Origin: an uncultured Lachnospiraceae bacterium
GTDB taxonomy: Bacteria > Bacillota > Clostridia > Lachnospirales > Lachnospiraceae
NCBI GenBank assembly: GCA_937916415.1
Contig: CALGGH010000020.1
Coordinates: forward strand, 1 to 24,784
Direction of reading: 5' to 3'
Length of the DNA: 24,784 nt
Both the position numbers and the translations under genes were made by a program. The notes beneath the pieces were generated by a model. That model did no database searches, was not told the origin of the DNA, and worked only from the letters and a program-made list of their open reading frames with translations. Of the stretch, positions 24,677-24,784 are shown one piece after another. Position 1 is the stretch's first letter. The number at the start of each line of letters is the position of its first letter.

Positions 24677-24680
24677 AAAC

Positions 24681-24711
24681 TTTGTCTAAAAAGTCAAACT
24701 TCCTATCTTCG
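24681..24711 (+). promoter_or_regulatory. Bacteroidetes-type promoter
   Basis: TTTG (24681-24684), a 19-base spacer and TATCTTCG (24704-24711) fit the Bacteroidetes -33/-7 consensus (TTTG, 19-21 bases, TAnnTTTG) with one mismatch. It lies 4 bases after the GH43 stop and about 40 bases before the next ATG. It is the only such promoter I noticed in the right part. Confidence 0.65.
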
Positions 24712-24752
24712 TAAGAAAATAAAGAAAGAATAAATAGTATACACAAAAAAAA

Positions 24753-24784
24753 ATGAAACCTACACTTTTCGTCTTGGCAGCTGG
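24753..24784 (+). CDS. Start of a nucleotidyltransferase-like gene, cut by the window end
   Basis: Only about ten codons are present: ATG followed by residues KPTLFVLAAG. This is how many Bacteroidetes NTP-transferase-like (sugar nucleotidyltransferase) proteins begin, the LAAG leading into the GxGxR nucleotide-binding loop that would follow outside the window. It has its own promoter at 24681 and an A-rich stretch rather than a Shine-Dalgarno sequence just before the ATG. The call rests on very little sequence. Confidence 0.55.
   Translation, partial: MKPTLFVLAA

Noticed and set aside
1..24784. tRNA, rRNA, CRISPR, insertion sequence or prophage features.
   Set aside because: I saw no cloverleaf, repeat array, transposase or phage protein; intergenic regions are short and explained by promoters or leaders.

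Overview
The window looks like two unrelated bacterial genomes joined at about position 15,775. Bases 1 to about 15,777 read as a high-GC (one sampled 60-base line is 57%) Clostridia genome, most likely Lachnospiraceae. Arg is written mainly AGG and Leu mainly CTG, starts have AGGAGG ribosome binding sites, and promoters are sigma-70 type (TTGACT/TATACT, TATAAT). Bases from about 15,778 to the end read as a lower-GC (a sampled line is 40%) Bacteroidales genome. There Arg is mainly CGA/CGC, starts lack Shine-Dalgarno sequences, and the one clear promoter has the Bacteroidetes TTTG-N19-TAnnTTTG form. The best explanation is a chimeric metagenomic contig, although a real recombination cannot be excluded from sequence alone.

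Left part, in order: the end of nadK (+); recN (-), meeting nadK tail to tail with overlapping stop codons; a stringent-response cluster (+) of a bifunctional rel gene, an MBL-fold hydrolase, a two-gene heterodimeric ABC exporter and hemZ; a small conserved protein (-) diverging from a GT-C-like membrane protein (+); a membrane-bound diguanylate cyclase (+); enolase (+) with its own promoter, leader hairpin and terminator; and apt (+), which loses its last ~30 residues at the junction. nadK, recN, rel, MBL hydrolase, hemZ, eno and apt are ordinary housekeeping genes. recN inversion and the ABC pair are the local departures from common clostridial order.

Right part, all + and tightly packed (gaps of 6 to 28 bases): the C-terminal half of a Bacteroidetes-type murA; a secreted TPR/PD40-propeller protein resembling PorE without the OmpA domain; a DEDDh exonuclease; an FAH-family hydrolase; a 1219-residue multi-module NtrY-like histidine kinase; and a GH43-like lipoprotein with a C-terminal beta-sandwich. 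A Bacteroidetes promoter then leads into the first codons of a nucleotidyltransferase-like gene cut by the window end.

I found no rRNA, tRNA, CRISPR array, insertion sequence or phage gene. No clearly new biological system is evident. The most notable items are the apt::murA junction, the large orphan histidine kinase, the PorE-like protein and the asymmetric ABC exporter.
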